Assembly: GCA_902496185.1 (NCBI GenBank)
Contig: CABUZX010000022.1
Coordinates: 1 to 17,909, forward strand
Direction of reading: 5' to 3'
DNA length: 17,909 nucleotides
Source of the DNA: an uncultured Subdoligranulum sp.
GTDB taxonomy: Bacteria > Bacillota > Clostridia > Christensenellales > CAG-314
A program made the translations under genes and the position numbers. How positions within the stretch are numbered: position 1 is the first letter of the stretch; each line of letters begins with the position of its first letter. The notes under the pieces were generated by a model. The model had not been told where the DNA came from. It saw nothing but the letters and a program-made list of their open reading frames with translations, and made no database searches. Below are positions 1 through 7,685 of this stretch, piece by piece.

Positions 1-46
1 AAAGTGTAGTAAAGCAAAATAAATTATTCAAAGGAGGCGATTTAAC

Positions 47-1822
47 TTGATTGAAAACGGAATGGTAATGCCCACTAACGTTAATTTTAACAGGGCAAGG
101 CAAAGAAGAGTGGTTTTCTACGGACGAGTAAGCACAGAACACGAAGCGCAACTTTCGGCGTTAGAAAATCAAATGCAATGGTACGACGACGTGGCGGATA
201 GAAATCCTAATTGGTATGTTATTAAGAAATATATCGACGAAGGGATTACGGGAACGCAAGCGAAAAAGCGACCTGCATTTTTAAGGATGATACAAGACGC
301 TAAACAAAAGAAGTTTGATTTAATCGTAACGAGAGAAGTGTGTAGATTTGCAAGAAACACGGTTGATACGCTTGTGGTTACGAGAGAATTAAAAGAGTAC
401 GGCATTGAAGTCTATTTCGTAGAAGACAATATTTGGACGATGGACGGAGACGGCGAACTAAGGCTTACGATTATGGCAACGCTTGCGCAAGAAGAAAGCA
501 GAAAAATTTCAGAGCGTGTTCGTGCGGGGCAAAAAATCAGTAGGGACAAAGGCGTTTTGTATGGAAGTGGTAATATTCTTGGTTATGATAGGGACAAGGC
601 AAAAGGAACTTACGTAATCAACGAAGAACAAGCCGCAACGGTGCGTATGATTTACGATATGTATTCGGCAGGCAAAGGAATCTCGCAAATTCGTGATGAG
701 ATGATAAGACGCAAAAGAAAAGATAGTTCGGGGTTAGTTAGATGGGAGAACGCGAAAGTATCACGAGTACTACATAACTCAACCTATAAAGGCTATCCTG
801 CGTACTTAAAATCACGAAGAAACAATTTCCTTGACCAAAAGATTATTTTAAACCGTGACGAAGATACCTATCTTTACGTAAAAGGCGATTTTGAACCGAT
901 TATTTCAGAAGAACAGTGGGAACGTTGTAAACAGATAAGACTTCAACGTACAAGGTATAGCAAATTTCGCACGGAAAACGGAGAAGTTCTTCACAAAACG
1001 GGTATTCACGAAAGTAGCGACGTTTGGACGAAGAAATTAAAATGTAGATGCGGTTATAAAATGCGCAAAAACAAATGGCGCAAGAATAAAAACGGCGAAG
1101 TAATCTATGGATATAAATGCTATAACCAACTTAACTATGGTTCTAAGGATGTTAGAATTGAAGCAGGGATTGACGATTCAAAAAGTTGTAATCTTAGAGA
1201 AATATGCGATTGGAAATTAGAAATGATGGCAAGGCATATTTTTGCAGGGTTATGGGGTAACAAGAAAGATATTCTAAATAACGTGTCGTCTTTATATCAA
1301 ATCGGTGTGTTTCAAGAATATCAAAAAGCGGCGGAAATTAAGGCAACGGTTGATAAAGAGATAGCAAAGTTAGACGAAAAACTAAAACGCTTAACTCGTA
1401 TGCGCTTGGAAGACGAAATTCCGAAAGAATCTTACTTAGAACTCAAAAAGGAAATTGAGCAAGAGAAAATCGAACTTATAAACAAAAGGCGTATTCTTGA
1501 CGCGGGTATGGTTCCAAACGAAGACGGGGAAGAAGAGCCTGCAAAAAAGGTGGAAGACTTCTTGTTGTCGAAAATGGATTTTACCGAACACTACGTAGAT
1601 AGAGAAGTGATTAAACAGTTCGTTCATACCATTGTTCCCGTAACGGAAACGTGCTTTAATTGGTATATGAATTTTGACTTAATTGACGTGCCAAACGATA
1701 TGAAAAAGTTGGTATGGGAATTTACGATTGATTATAAATCGGCAAGGTCTTATCGAAAGGAAAAAGACGGTATGCTTAGACCAAATCAATGGCAAGATTT
1801 GACGGTAAAGGTGTTTATATAA
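47..1822 (+). CDS. Large serine recombinase (resolvase/invertase family)
   Basis: Site-specific DNA recombinase of the large serine family, which integrates and excises mobile elements through a Ser-DNA covalent intermediate. The N-terminal catalytic domain (about residues 20-165) shows YGRVST with the likely nucleophile Ser29, followed by the family pattern DEGITGT and later VCRFARN. A recombinase DNA-binding domain follows (about 175-310), then a zinc ribbon with Cys333, Cys335, Cys358 and Cys381. A charged, probably coiled-coil segment (about 425-490) precedes the C-terminal domain. At 591 residues it has a usual length for the family. The TTG start is chosen because AAGGAGG at 31-37 sits nine bases upstream; the internal ATGs at codons 6 and 8 have no such site. 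It lies at the edge of the window beside decayed sequence, as expected for the end of an integrated element. Its attachment sites are not visible. The family call is firm; the element type is unknown. Confidence 0.95.
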   Translation: MIENGMVMPTNVNFNRARQRRVVFYGRVSTEHEAQLSALENQMQWYDDVADRNPNWYVIKKYIDEGITGTQAKKRPAFLRMIQDAKQKKFDLIVTREVCRFARNTVDTLVVTRELKEYGIEVYFVEDNIWTMDGDGELRLTIMATLAQEESRKISERVRAGQKISRDKGVLYGSGNILGYDRDKAKGTYVINEEQAATVRMIYDMYSAGKGISQIRDEMIRRKRKDSSGLVRWENAKVSRVLHNSTYKGYPAYLKSRRNNFLDQKIILNRDEDTYLYVKGDFEPIISEEQWERCKQIRLQRTRYSKFRTENGEVLHKTGIHESSDVWTKKLKCRCGYKMRKNKWRKNKNGEVIYGYKCYNQLNYGSKDVRIEAGIDDSKSCNLREICDWKLEMMARHIFAGLWGNKKDILNNVSSLYQIGVFQEYQKAAEIKATVDKEIAKLDEKLKRLTRMRLEDEIPKESYLELKKEIEQEKIELINKRRILDAGMVPNEDGEEEPAKKVEDFLLSKMDFTEHYVDREVIKQFVHTIVPVTETCFNWYMNFDLIDVPNDMKKLVWEFTIDYKSARSYRKEKDGMLRPNQWQDLTVKVFI

Positions 1823-1829
1823 CATAAGA

Positions 1830-2063
1830 ATGATAAGGGAAAAACTTAAAAAAATTAAAACTGAATACAACCGCTACGGCGGATAAATATATGGATAATA
1901 CTATCGTGATAACAGCCTAATATTAAACGGGCAATTTGTCGCTAAGGACAAAAGATAACGAGCACAAGCTAATATCCGCAATCCTAGAGATATAGGCGAC
2001 AAGGTAGAAAAAGCTATAAACGATGTCGCAGGTAAAATAAAAGGTATTTTTAAAAAGAAATAA
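1830..2063 (+). pseudogene. Decayed short reading frame after the recombinase (three in-frame TAA)
   Basis: One frame can be read from an ATG at 1830, seven bases past the recombinase stop, to a final TAA at 2061. It is broken by TAA codons at 1884, 1896 and 1956. The segments between stops look protein-like: MIREKLKKIKTEYNRYGG, then YYRDNSLILNGQFVAKDKR, then a Lys-rich tail that reads NIRNPRDIGDKVEKAI and ends GIFKKK. There is no ribosome binding site at the ATG. I do not recognise the family. The simplest reading is a small gene of about 75 codons from the mobile element, inactivated by point mutations. It could also be chance open sequence. The stretch from 2064 to 2185 holds only the palindrome described separately and the end of the next gene's downstream region. 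Confidence 0.4.
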
Positions 2064-2085
2064 TCGGTTTGATATTTTCATGTAA

Positions 2086-2129
2086 AATTTGTTGGCGTAG
2101 CAACGATATCGTTGCTACGCCAACAAATT
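2086..2129. repeat. Perfect 44-bp palindrome
   Basis: Two 22-base arms (2086-2107 and 2108-2129) are exact reverse complements with no spacer. The centre is AACGATATCGTT and the arms contain TTGGCGTAGC. There is no T-run on either side, so it is not a standard intrinsic terminator, although it lies between the plus-strand recombinase debris and the 3' end of the convergent minus-strand gene and could fold in both transcripts. It may be a termination or processing hairpin or a relic of an element end. Only one copy is in the window. Confidence 0.85.
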
Positions 2130-2185
2130 ATTATAGGTACTTTTAAGTATGATATAAGTATTATCAGGCTTTGCAAAATTAATTT

Positions 2186-2965
2186 TTACAACGTAGGGAT
2201 AAAAAGATTTGGATTGAATCGTTTGTTTACAAGACTATATATTCCAAGTCCAAAACAAACCGTTGCTACTATTATATTGTATATTGGGTAATAGCTGACT
2301 ATTGCCATCAATAATAAAAATACGGATATTGCAAAATAGTGTTTACTTCTATTTTTTGCGAAGGCAAAATAAAAAAAGTTTTTATCAAAAAATTTACCCT
2401 TTTTTGTTCCGTAATAGGGCTTGATGGATTTTCCGTTATTTGCTAATACTCTGATTGAAGCGTCAAAATCAAGTATAAAAACAGGCAAAGGAAAGTTGCT
2501 TTGAAATTGCCACATACTTGAGTCTACGGAGATACAAAATATCACGATTTTATCTGCTCTGATTTTTTTTGCTTGTTTAAAGGCGTTTATTAGGTCCTGA
2601 GCGCCGAGATTGTTGAGTCTGAATACAAAGTTGATCAAAGTTTTTTTATCTCCCAAAAGACAATAAGAGTTGTCTGAGACTTTTTCAATTTGATAACCTT
2701 GTTGCTTAAATACGTCGATAAAAATATCGTAGTCCGTCAAAAGAGCAAGTGCGTATTTTTGTGCTTTGAGGTTTTTTTTGCTTTTTTTGTTGGGGAATAA
2801 ATTTGCCTTTTTTTGCAAAACGAGCAATAAAAAAAACAACATAATCGAAAATAGTAGTCCGAGCAAATATCTCACCCACAGCGGTTGATTGTAATACGCA
2901 AGCCAACAAAAACACAAAAAGAAGCTTGTGACTGCTATAAAAAAAAGATTTAAAAATTTTGCCAT
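2186..2965 (-). CDS. Membrane protein with a central soluble domain, function unknown
   Basis: I do not recognise this 259-residue protein. It has two hydrophobic helices at the N terminus (about residues 5-23 and 30-50), a Lys-rich linker (about 51-70), a soluble alpha/beta segment (about 70-205) and two more helices near the C terminus (about 209-227 and 229-247). With an even number of helices, both ends and the Lys-rich linker probably face the cytoplasm. The soluble part reads strand-strand-strand-helix-strand: YQIEKV, SYCLLGD, TLINFVFRL, a helix GAQDLINAFKQAKK, then KIVIFCIS. That order resembles Mrr-type restriction-endonuclease-like domains, but the D...(E/Q)xK catalytic set is not visible, so any such domain would be inactive. 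This comparison is inference. The start is the ATG at 2965, with only a weak GGAAA site upstream. The gene diverges from nadD with a 91-bp gap and is convergent with the recombinase side. Confidence 0.75.
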   Translation of the reverse strand: MAKFLNLFFIAVTSFFLCFCWLAYYNQPLWVRYLLGLLFSIMLFFLLLVLQKKANLFPNKKSKKNLKAQKYALALLTDYDIFIDVFKQQGYQIEKVSDNSYCLLGDKKTLINFVFRLNNLGAQDLINAFKQAKKIRADKIVIFCISVDSSMWQFQSNFPLPVFILDFDASIRVLANNGKSIKPYYGTKKGKFFDKNFFYFAFAKNRSKHYFAISVFLLLMAIVSYYPIYNIIVATVCFGLGIYSLVNKRFNPNLFIPTL

Positions 2966-3021
2966 AAAAAAATTATTTCCAAATTAAATAAAAATAAAAT
3001 TCAAACGACAAAATAAAATAC

Positions 3022-3050
3022 TTAACAAATTTGCAGTATTTTGCTATAAT
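3022..3050 (+). promoter_or_regulatory. Sigma-A promoter of nadD-yqeK / rsfS
   Basis: TTAACA at 3022-3027 and a perfect TATAAT at 3045-3050 are separated by 17 bases. The start of transcription is expected at about 3056-3058, which coincides with the ATG of nadD at 3057. No ribosome binding site lies between the -10 box and the ATG, so the transcript is predicted to be leaderless or nearly so. Confidence 0.75.
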
Positions 3051-3056
3051 AAATTT

Positions 3057-4181
3057 ATGAAGATAGGTATTTTCGGCGGGACGTTTGCGCCTGCTCACAA
3101 CGGTCACGTCAATATGGCTAAATGCGCAATAAATCAACTTCAATTGGACAAGTTGATTGTTATGCCAAACGGTTTACCGCCACACAAGGAATGTATTTTG
3201 GACAAAAATGATCGATTTGCTATTACTGAATTGGCTTTTGGGGATATTCCAAACGTTGAGATCAGTCATTATGAAATCGAAAAAGACGGGGCAAATTATA
3301 GTTATGAAACTCTCGAACACCTTCGTTCGCTTTATCTTTTTGATGAGTTGTATTTTGTAATAGGTGGTGATAGTCTAAAAGATTTTTGTCTTTGGAAAAA
3401 TCCCCGTCAAATTGCTTCGGTTGCAACTTTAGTCGTAGCAGATAGGGGCGTAAAAATATCGTCGGAATATTTGCAAAAAATAAAAAACGATTATTTTGCA
3501 AAAATAATATTTTTGGATTTTCAACCGATACCGATAAGCAGTAGTAAAATAAGGTTTAGATATCGTTTTGGCGATGACAATTCGGAATACTTGCCCAAAG
3601 CGGTAGATGAATATATAAAGAAAAAGGGATTATTTAAAGATTCTCTCAAAAAAGTAAAAACTCTTAAGACACTGTTGGAAGAAAAACGTTTTTGGCATAC
3701 TAAAAGCGTGGTTGAAGCAGGACTGGATTTTGCGCGGGCAAACGGTATTAGCGAGGAAAAAGCCTTTTTAGCATGTCTATTGCACGACTGCGGAAAAAAT
3801 ATTCCTGTAGAAAAGTGGGTTGATTATGGGTTTTCAAACCAAGAAGAATTGTTGCCTCCGATATTACATAGCGGTTTGGGAGTACTCGTGGCTCAAATAG
3901 ATTTTGGTATAAATGATAATGAGATTTTGGACGCGATACGTTTTCATACCACCGCAAAACCGCAAATGTCCTCTCTTGCCATGTTGGTTTTTGTTGCAGA
4001 TAAAGCGGAAAAAACCCGTAGATACGATACTGCAGAGTACTATTCTCTTGCGCTGACAAATTTGGAAAAAGCCTTTAAAAAGGTTTTATACGATATGTAT
4101 ATTATTGCATTAAACAAATATGGCGCAAAAAACGTTGACAAAACAACCCTTTCTGCATTAAAATATTATAAACTTATTTAA
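3057..4181 (+). CDS. nadD: Fused nicotinate-nucleotide adenylyltransferase (NadD) and HD-domain YqeK-type hydrolase
   Basis: Two cytoplasmic enzymes in one chain of 374 residues. The N-terminal part (about residues 1-195) is NadD, which joins ATP and nicotinate mononucleotide to make deamido-NAD in NAD synthesis. It has GIFGGTFAPAHNGH with His14 and His17, and the second nucleotide-binding motif ISSSKIR at 160-166. The C-terminal part (about 200-374) is an HD-domain protein of the YqeK family, known as a symmetrical Ap4A hydrolase. Its metal ligands are all visible: His214, His243-Asp244, His271, His297 and Asp315. In most Firmicutes nadD and yqeK are adjacent separate genes; here they read through with no stop. 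The linker around residues 185-205 is Lys-rich. The promoter abuts the ATG and there is no Shine-Dalgarno site. rsfS follows after 29 bases, the usual operon order. Confidence 0.96.
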   Translation: MKIGIFGGTFAPAHNGHVNMAKCAINQLQLDKLIVMPNGLPPHKECILDKNDRFAITELAFGDIPNVEISHYEIEKDGANYSYETLEHLRSLYLFDELYFVIGGDSLKDFCLWKNPRQIASVATLVVADRGVKISSEYLQKIKNDYFAKIIFLDFQPIPISSSKIRFRYRFGDDNSEYLPKAVDEYIKKKGLFKDSLKKVKTLKTLLEEKRFWHTKSVVEAGLDFARANGISEEKAFLACLLHDCGKNIPVEKWVDYGFSNQEELLPPILHSGLGVLVAQIDFGINDNEILDAIRFHTTAKPQMSSLAMLVFVADKAEKTRRYDTAEYYSLALTNLEKAFKKVLYDMYIIALNKYGAKNVDKTTLSALKYYKLI

Positions 4182-4210
4182 AAACAAAAGACTAATTTAC
4201 GGAGGTAAAA

Positions 4211-4567
4211 ATGGTTTTATCCGCAAAACAAATTGTAGATATTGTATGCAAGGCGCTTTCCGACAAAAAAGCTTTTGACATCAAAATTATAGAAGTAGTG
4301 AGTATGACTGACGTCGCTGATTATTTTGTAATATGCAGTGGCAAAAGTATGGCTCAAGTCAAAGCTATTTTTGAGGGGCTTGAAGAAAAAATGGAGGACA
4401 ACGGTGTAGAATGTCGTCATAAGGATGGATTTAAAGAATGTAAATGGATTGCGTTAGACTACGGCAACGTTATAGTTCATATTTTTCACAATACTACGAG
4501 AGAGTTTTATCAGCTTGATAAACTTTGGAACAACGGCAATAATATTACTGATTATATCGAAGAATAA
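4211..4567 (+). CDS. rsfS: Ribosome silencing factor RsfS
   Basis: RsfS (RsfA/Iojap family) binds ribosomal protein uL14 on the large subunit and blocks joining with the small subunit, lowering translation during starvation. The 118-residue length is normal. Family signatures are clear: ADYFVICSGKSMAQVKA near residues 35-51, the GFKECKWIALDYGNVIVHIF core, and REFYQLDKLW close to the C terminus. The ATG at 4211 has GGAGGT at 4201-4206. It is the second gene of the nadD-yqeK operon, and the terminator at 4583-4618 ends the unit. Confidence 0.96.
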   Translation: MVLSAKQIVDIVCKALSDKKAFDIKIIEVVSMTDVADYFVICSGKSMAQVKAIFEGLEEKMEDNGVECRHKDGFKECKWIALDYGNVIVHIFHNTTREFYQLDKLWNNGNNITDYIEE

Positions 4568-4582
4568 TTTTTTTAATACTAC

Positions 4583-4618
4583 AAAAAAAAGACACGCTTA
4601 CTCAAGGCGTGTCTTTTT
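4583..4618. terminator. Bidirectional intrinsic terminator between rsfS and the 950-residue lipoprotein gene
   Basis: GACACGC (4591-4597) pairs with GCGTGTC (4607-4613) around a nine-base loop. The stem is extended by A8 (4583-4590) against T5 (4614-4618). The T-run serves rsfS on the plus strand. On the minus strand the A8 becomes a longer T-run for the convergent lipoprotein gene that ends at 4633. Confidence 0.9.
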
Positions 4619-4632
4619 GATGTCAAAATTTA

Positions 4633-7485
4633 TTAATTTTCCTCTTGTCTACGTAAAAAATATTCTCCGTTTGAATTGTTTAAAATTGCTGAATTATTGG
4701 TTGGATTTTCGAGGTCGATTTTAATCGATTGCATGTTTTGATTTATTTTATACCAATTATCCGTACGTTCAAAGGCTACGGAACGCAAATTTTCACAATC
4801 AAATGCGTATACTCCAATGTATTCAACGTTTTGAGGGATAATTATTTCTCTAATATCACAATTAAAAAAAGCATAAGCGTGTATATGTGTTAATTCATTA
4901 GGAAGTTTAACGTGAGTTAGTTCAGTACATCCATCAAACGCATTGTTGCCTATTGTTTTCATCTGACTGTTATCTTCAAAATCCAAAGAAGTGAGCGTAG
5001 TATTGCCCACAAAAGCAAAAGGCTTTATTTCTTTTATTTCTGACGGTATTACAAGATCAGTTATTTGTTCAAAGTCATTAGTATTGAGGTTTAAAATAAA
5101 TATATTATTATTACCTGATAGTGGGTTGGAGTACTTTGTTTCAAACTCTATAGCGCACCAAGCTATTAGGTCTTCGATATAGATATTTTTTGTTGCTTCG
5201 TCGAAATAATTGTAGTAAGAATCCTTCCCAAAAGCATTATCACCAATTTTTACGATAGAAGAAGGTATAAAAATTTTTGTAATAGAGTCGGGAAGATTGT
5301 AAAAAACGTAATCTTTAATTATTGTTACGTCATTAGGTATTTCTAATGATGTTGTATGTTGAGCGTTTACGAAAAAATTGTTAACGTGCCCCAAGGGATT
5401 CGAGTTAATATCTTCAAATTCTATATTACACCAAGCTGATAAATCATCAATGTACAACGAATTAAGATTTGAAAACGAATTAGAATTAAAACGACCGTAG
5501 ATATAGGTTACGCCTTTTGGTATATAAATACTTATTATATTAGTTTCTTTAAATGAAGAAAGAGAAGTGTTTCCTTCAATAGATATTACTTTTGTGTTTT
5601 CGTGTGTTAAAACGTTGGTAATGGTATAGTCTGAAATTTTGTACAATACAAGATAGGGGTTGTTTGTTGAGCCAAGATATTCAGCGCTTTGGTAGGTGTT
5701 AAACTTTAAGTTTTCACAATACAAAAAAGCGTTGGCGCCGAGTTTTTGTAAATTACATTGGTTGCTGAAAAGTACATTATCAAGCTTATAGCAACTTGCA
5801 AAAGCGTAGTTGCCAATTTGATTTAAAGCATGACATTTTTCAAAAGGAAAGTCGTAAAGGCTTATACAATTTGAAAATGCGTAAGCTTCAATAGAATTAA
5901 GTTTGTAATTTTCGTCTTCTATTATAAACGTAGTTAAATTTTCACAATCTCTAAATGCAGAGTCGTTGATTGCTATTAATTGAGAATTGCAAGGGATAGT
6001 TACGCTTTTTAGTGTATTGCATTTTAAAAATAAGTTGGCGTTTATTTCTAAAAGGTCTGTTGGTAATACGAGATTTTCTATCGGAGTATTATTTAAATAG
6101 TAAGCGCAAGTTTCGGATTGCATCATAAAATAAGAGTCCAATTCTACGTTATACCAAGCATCTAAATCTTTAATATAAATATTTTTAAGATTAGTAAAAG
6201 CGCTATATCCTATAGCTTTAATAAATTTTCCAAAAACGACGGAATTTAGAGAGGTATTTGTTTCAAATGCATAATCAAAGATACTATACGGATGTCCATT
6301 TACGTCATCAGGTAGTATGAGCGTGGATTCCGTTCCAAGGTAAGCCAAAATAGCATATTCTTTATAAACGTCATCAGCAAAGATTAAAAAATCATTTTCT
6401 ATTTTAAGTCTGCTTGCCTGAGTTTTGTCTGTATATATATACTTTATATTGGTATTTATATCGTCAAATGATTTTATGTTGAGATTGAGTTCTGATAAGT
6501 TGTATATTTCGGTCAGTTTATTACAATCACGTAAAGAGGAATGGAAAAATTCCGTAACGTTTTTACCGATAGTTAATTTTGCAATACTTCTACATTCGGC
6601 AAAAGAATTATTGAAAATTTTTCCTCCGGTAACCGTTACTTCTATAAGAGAAGAGGGGATATAATACTGACGGGCATAATAACTGTTTGGATAGCTTTGA
6701 GTACCAAAAATTTTGCCGAAATCGATATTTTGGTTATTATATCCATAGCCAAATTCATCTACTTTATACGAGGCGTTTACTGATGTGCCGACAAAAGGTA
6801 CAGTTATTTTTTGTAAAGAAGAACATCCTGTAAAAGCGCCTTCTGCAATATCTTGCACGATATCAGGCAAGTTAATTTCCTTAAGGTTAGAGCAATTTGC
6901 AAATGCTCTTGAACCAATGCTCAACAATCGACAATTATCTTTAAAAGTAAAGGATTTTAAGTTAGTACAGCCCTCAAATACACTAGGTCCTATTGCTATG
7001 ATTGTAGCAGGCAAAGTTACAGAGGTCAATTGCGTGCAGTTGAAAAAGGCTTTTTCAAATATACCTACTACGGGGAGTTCTTTGTGTTTGTTGGGTACGA
7101 TAAGGTCCGTTCCAGAAAAATTGCCTATCGTCATCAATATATAACCGCTTCGGTCTTCGTTAATTTTGTATGTAAATTGTTCTACGTATTTAAAACCACA
7201 TCTAACGCATAGATTATCGTCGTCGTAATTATGTTCTAATTTAGAACCTTCCGTAATCGTGCAAATAAAACATGTTTTTGGTGTAGTGCAGGTTGCTTCT
7301 ATCCATTTGTGATTGTTTGCCACGCCTTCAGTAACTTTGCAAATTTTGCAGGTTTTGGGTTTTGTGCAGGTTGCTGGAACCCAATCATGGTTACAATTAT
7401 TAAAAATAGTTTGGCATCCTACGAAACAACAAATAATAGTAATAAATATAAGCAATGTAATAAAAGTACGAATAGTTTGTTTCAT
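4633..7485 (-). CDS. BspA-type leucine-rich-repeat lipoprotein with Cys-rich head (950 residues)
   Basis: Surface protein probably anchored by lipid and used for adhesion or ligand binding. The start is the ATG at 7485, with AAGGAG (7492-7497) seven bases upstream; the longer frame starting at 7524 would cover the -10 box and spoil the signal peptide. The signal sequence is followed by FVGC with likely lipidated Cys24. Next comes a head with a 26-residue period: His33-Asp-Trp, Cys40, Cys46 and Cys49; His59-Lys-Trp, Cys66, Cys72 and Cys75; His85-Asn-Tyr, Cys93 and Cys96. The spacing suggests metal binding or disulphides. From about residue 105 to the C terminus there are LRR_5 (BspA-like) repeats of the form AFxxCxxLxxVxIP, with modules containing IEDLIAWCAIEFE. 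There is no LPXTG motif. It is a paralogue of the neighbouring 1357-residue protein but has its own promoter and terminator. The ligand is unknown. Confidence 0.9.
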   Translation of the reverse strand: MKQTIRTFITLLIFITIICCFVGCQTIFNNCNHDWVPATCTKPKTCKICKVTEGVANNHKWIEATCTTPKTCFICTITEGSKLEHNYDDDNLCVRCGFKYVEQFTYKINEDRSGYILMTIGNFSGTDLIVPNKHKELPVVGIFEKAFFNCTQLTSVTLPATIIAIGPSVFEGCTNLKSFTFKDNCRLLSIGSRAFANCSNLKEINLPDIVQDIAEGAFTGCSSLQKITVPFVGTSVNASYKVDEFGYGYNNQNIDFGKIFGTQSYPNSYYARQYYIPSSLIEVTVTGGKIFNNSFAECRSIAKLTIGKNVTEFFHSSLRDCNKLTEIYNLSELNLNIKSFDDINTNIKYIYTDKTQASRLKIENDFLIFADDVYKEYAILAYLGTESTLILPDDVNGHPYSIFDYAFETNTSLNSVVFGKFIKAIGYSAFTNLKNIYIKDLDAWYNVELDSYFMMQSETCAYYLNNTPIENLVLPTDLLEINANLFLKCNTLKSVTIPCNSQLIAINDSAFRDCENLTTFIIEDENYKLNSIEAYAFSNCISLYDFPFEKCHALNQIGNYAFASCYKLDNVLFSNQCNLQKLGANAFLYCENLKFNTYQSAEYLGSTNNPYLVLYKISDYTITNVLTHENTKVISIEGNTSLSSFKETNIISIYIPKGVTYIYGRFNSNSFSNLNSLYIDDLSAWCNIEFEDINSNPLGHVNNFFVNAQHTTSLEIPNDVTIIKDYVFYNLPDSITKIFIPSSIVKIGDNAFGKDSYYNYFDEATKNIYIEDLIAWCAIEFETKYSNPLSGNNNIFILNLNTNDFEQITDLVIPSEIKEIKPFAFVGNTTLTSLDFEDNSQMKTIGNNAFDGCTELTHVKLPNELTHIHAYAFFNCDIREIIIPQNVEYIGVYAFDCENLRSVAFERTDNWYKINQNMQSIKIDLENPTNNSAILNNSNGEYFLRRQEEN

Positions 7486-7503
7486 TTTTTTCTCCTTCAA
7501 CAT

Positions 7504-7532
7504 ATTATAATGTATTTTTTGCAAGATGACAA
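7504..7532 (-). promoter_or_regulatory. Sigma-A promoter of the 950-residue lipoprotein gene
   Basis: On the minus strand TTGTCA (7532-7527) and TATAAT (7509-7504) are 17 bases apart. The ribosome binding site AAGGAG begins only seven bases after the -10 box, so the untranslated leader is very short. This position also argues against a start at 7524. Confidence 0.8.
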
Positions 7533-7626
7533 ATATATGTTACTCATTTTTTTGATTTTTATTTTTTTTATTGATGTATTTATTTGAGTAAGTAGGGTTA
7601 AGTTTTAGTTTGTTTGGTTAGCGAGC

Positions 7627-7659
7627 AAAAAAACACGGCGACAGTTTGTCGCCGTGTTT
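7627..7659 (-). terminator. Intrinsic terminator of the 1357-residue lipoprotein gene
   Basis: CACGGCGACA (7634-7643) pairs perfectly with TGTCGCCGTG (7647-7656) around a three-base loop. On the minus strand the hairpin is followed by T7 (complement of 7627-7633). It lies 27 bases past the stop of the upstream gene and separates the two paralogues into independent transcripts. Confidence 0.93.
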
Positions 7660-7685
7660 TACGTTTGTAAAATTTAATTAGTTAG

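Noticed and set aside
3748..4059. Minus-strand frame of 103 codons inside the YqeK part
   Set aside because: It is a shadow of the HD-domain coding sequence, with no start signal or motifs.
7486..7524. Longer start for the 950-residue lipoprotein
   Set aside because: It would run through the -10 box and the AAGGAG site and would add a charged stretch before the signal peptide; the paralogue starts at the position equivalent to 7485.
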